Part shown: piece by piece, positions 8,952-9,061 of the stretch | Position numbering within the stretch: position 1 is the stretch's first letter | Layout of the letters: each line of letters begins with the position of its first letter | Source: Bacteroidota bacterium | GTDB taxonomy: Bacteria; Bacteroidota; Bacteroidia; Bacteroidales; JAAYUG01 | Assembly (NCBI GenBank): GCA_021812865.1 | Contig: JAKAMP010000080.1 | Coordinates: 1-9,061 of the forward strand | DNA: 9,061 bases | Direction: 5' to 3' | Made by a program: the position numbers and the translations under genes | Notes under the pieces: model-generated | Databases searched by the model: none | What the model saw: only the letters and a program-made list of their open reading frames with translations | Told to the model about the DNA's origin: nothing

Positions 8952-8970
8952 AAACCCTTAATTAGGGTTT
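8952..8970. repeat. 7-bp inverted repeat downstream of eno
   Basis: AAACCCT at 8952-8958 and AGGGTTT at 8964-8970 form a perfect 7-bp stem with a five-base TAATT loop. The following bases (GGTGAAATAC) are not T-rich. The near-palindrome could be an RNA hairpin or a protein-binding site, and nothing in the sequence decides between these. Confidence 0.45.
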
Positions 8971-9061
8971 GGTGAAATACTCAAACTCGCATAAAATTAA
9001 AACAGGGTATTTTTTTATCAAGTTGGGTATTAAAATCTGAAAAAGTAAATTGAAAAAGCTG

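Larger units (their letters stand above)
8858..9061. other. Intergenic region downstream of eno, no gene seen
   Basis: These 204 bases hold no reading frame that I can support and no tRNA-like fold. They contain several short inverted repeats (annotated separately at 8915-8937 and 8952-8970, plus a weaker one spanning the eno stop at 8854-8880). They then become A/T-rich, with a run of seven T at 9010-9016 and the hexamer GGGTAT at 9005-9010 and again at 9025-9030. The A/T-rich end could be the promoter or leader of a gene beyond the window, but this cannot be shown here. Confidence 0.5.

Noticed and set aside
8968..8999. Possible Bacteroidota-type promoter, TTTG at 8968-8971 and TAAAATTA at 8992-8999
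   Set aside because: The spacing of 20 is acceptable, but the second element matches only four of the six fixed positions of TAnnTTTG, and no downstream gene is visible in the window.

Overview
This window is the 3' part of the large ribosomal-protein cluster (the spc and alpha operon blocks) of a bacterium, followed by the enolase gene. All fourteen genes lie on the plus strand and are intact except the first, rplF, which enters from outside the window. Gene order is rplF (partial), rplR, rpsE, rpmD, rplO, secY, map, infA, rpmJ, rpsM, rpsK, rpsD, rpoA, rplQ, then a strong intrinsic terminator, then eno.

The organism is most likely a member of the Bacteroidota. The starts lack recognisable Shine-Dalgarno motifs and are mostly preceded by A/T-rich sequence. 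The L36 protein has lost most of its zinc ligands, in a form I associate with this phylum. S4 has no cysteines, and L17 carries a long Lys/Ala/Glu-rich tail. The cluster order secY-map-infA-rpmJ-rpsM-rpsK-rpsD-rpoA-rplQ is also usual there. A placement within Bacteroidales or a related order is a guess from general protein resemblance and cannot be settled from this window.

Layout: bases 1-1983 encode ribosomal proteins L6, L18, S5, L30 and L15. Bases 1980-4121 encode the SecY translocon channel and type I methionine aminopeptidase, which handle membrane export and N-terminal maturation of nascent chains. Bases 4138-4485 hold translation initiation factor IF-1 and L36. Bases 4510-7470 are the alpha block: S13, S11, S4, RNA polymerase alpha subunit and L17. 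Gaps between genes run from a 4-base overlap (rplO/secY) to 33 bases (rpsK/rpsD), with no terminator or convincing promoter inside, so transcription is probably continuous through rplQ. A 12-bp perfect stem at 7502-7536 closes the unit. Enolase (7568-8857) is probably a separate transcription unit. The last 204 bases hold no gene that I can see, but they contain several short inverted repeats.

I found no novel system. This is a conserved core-genome region, and the findings listed are modest: zinc-ligand loss in L36 and S4, the L17 tail, absence of Shine-Dalgarno motifs, translational coupling at rplO/secY, one SecY loop substitution, and the hairpins after eno.
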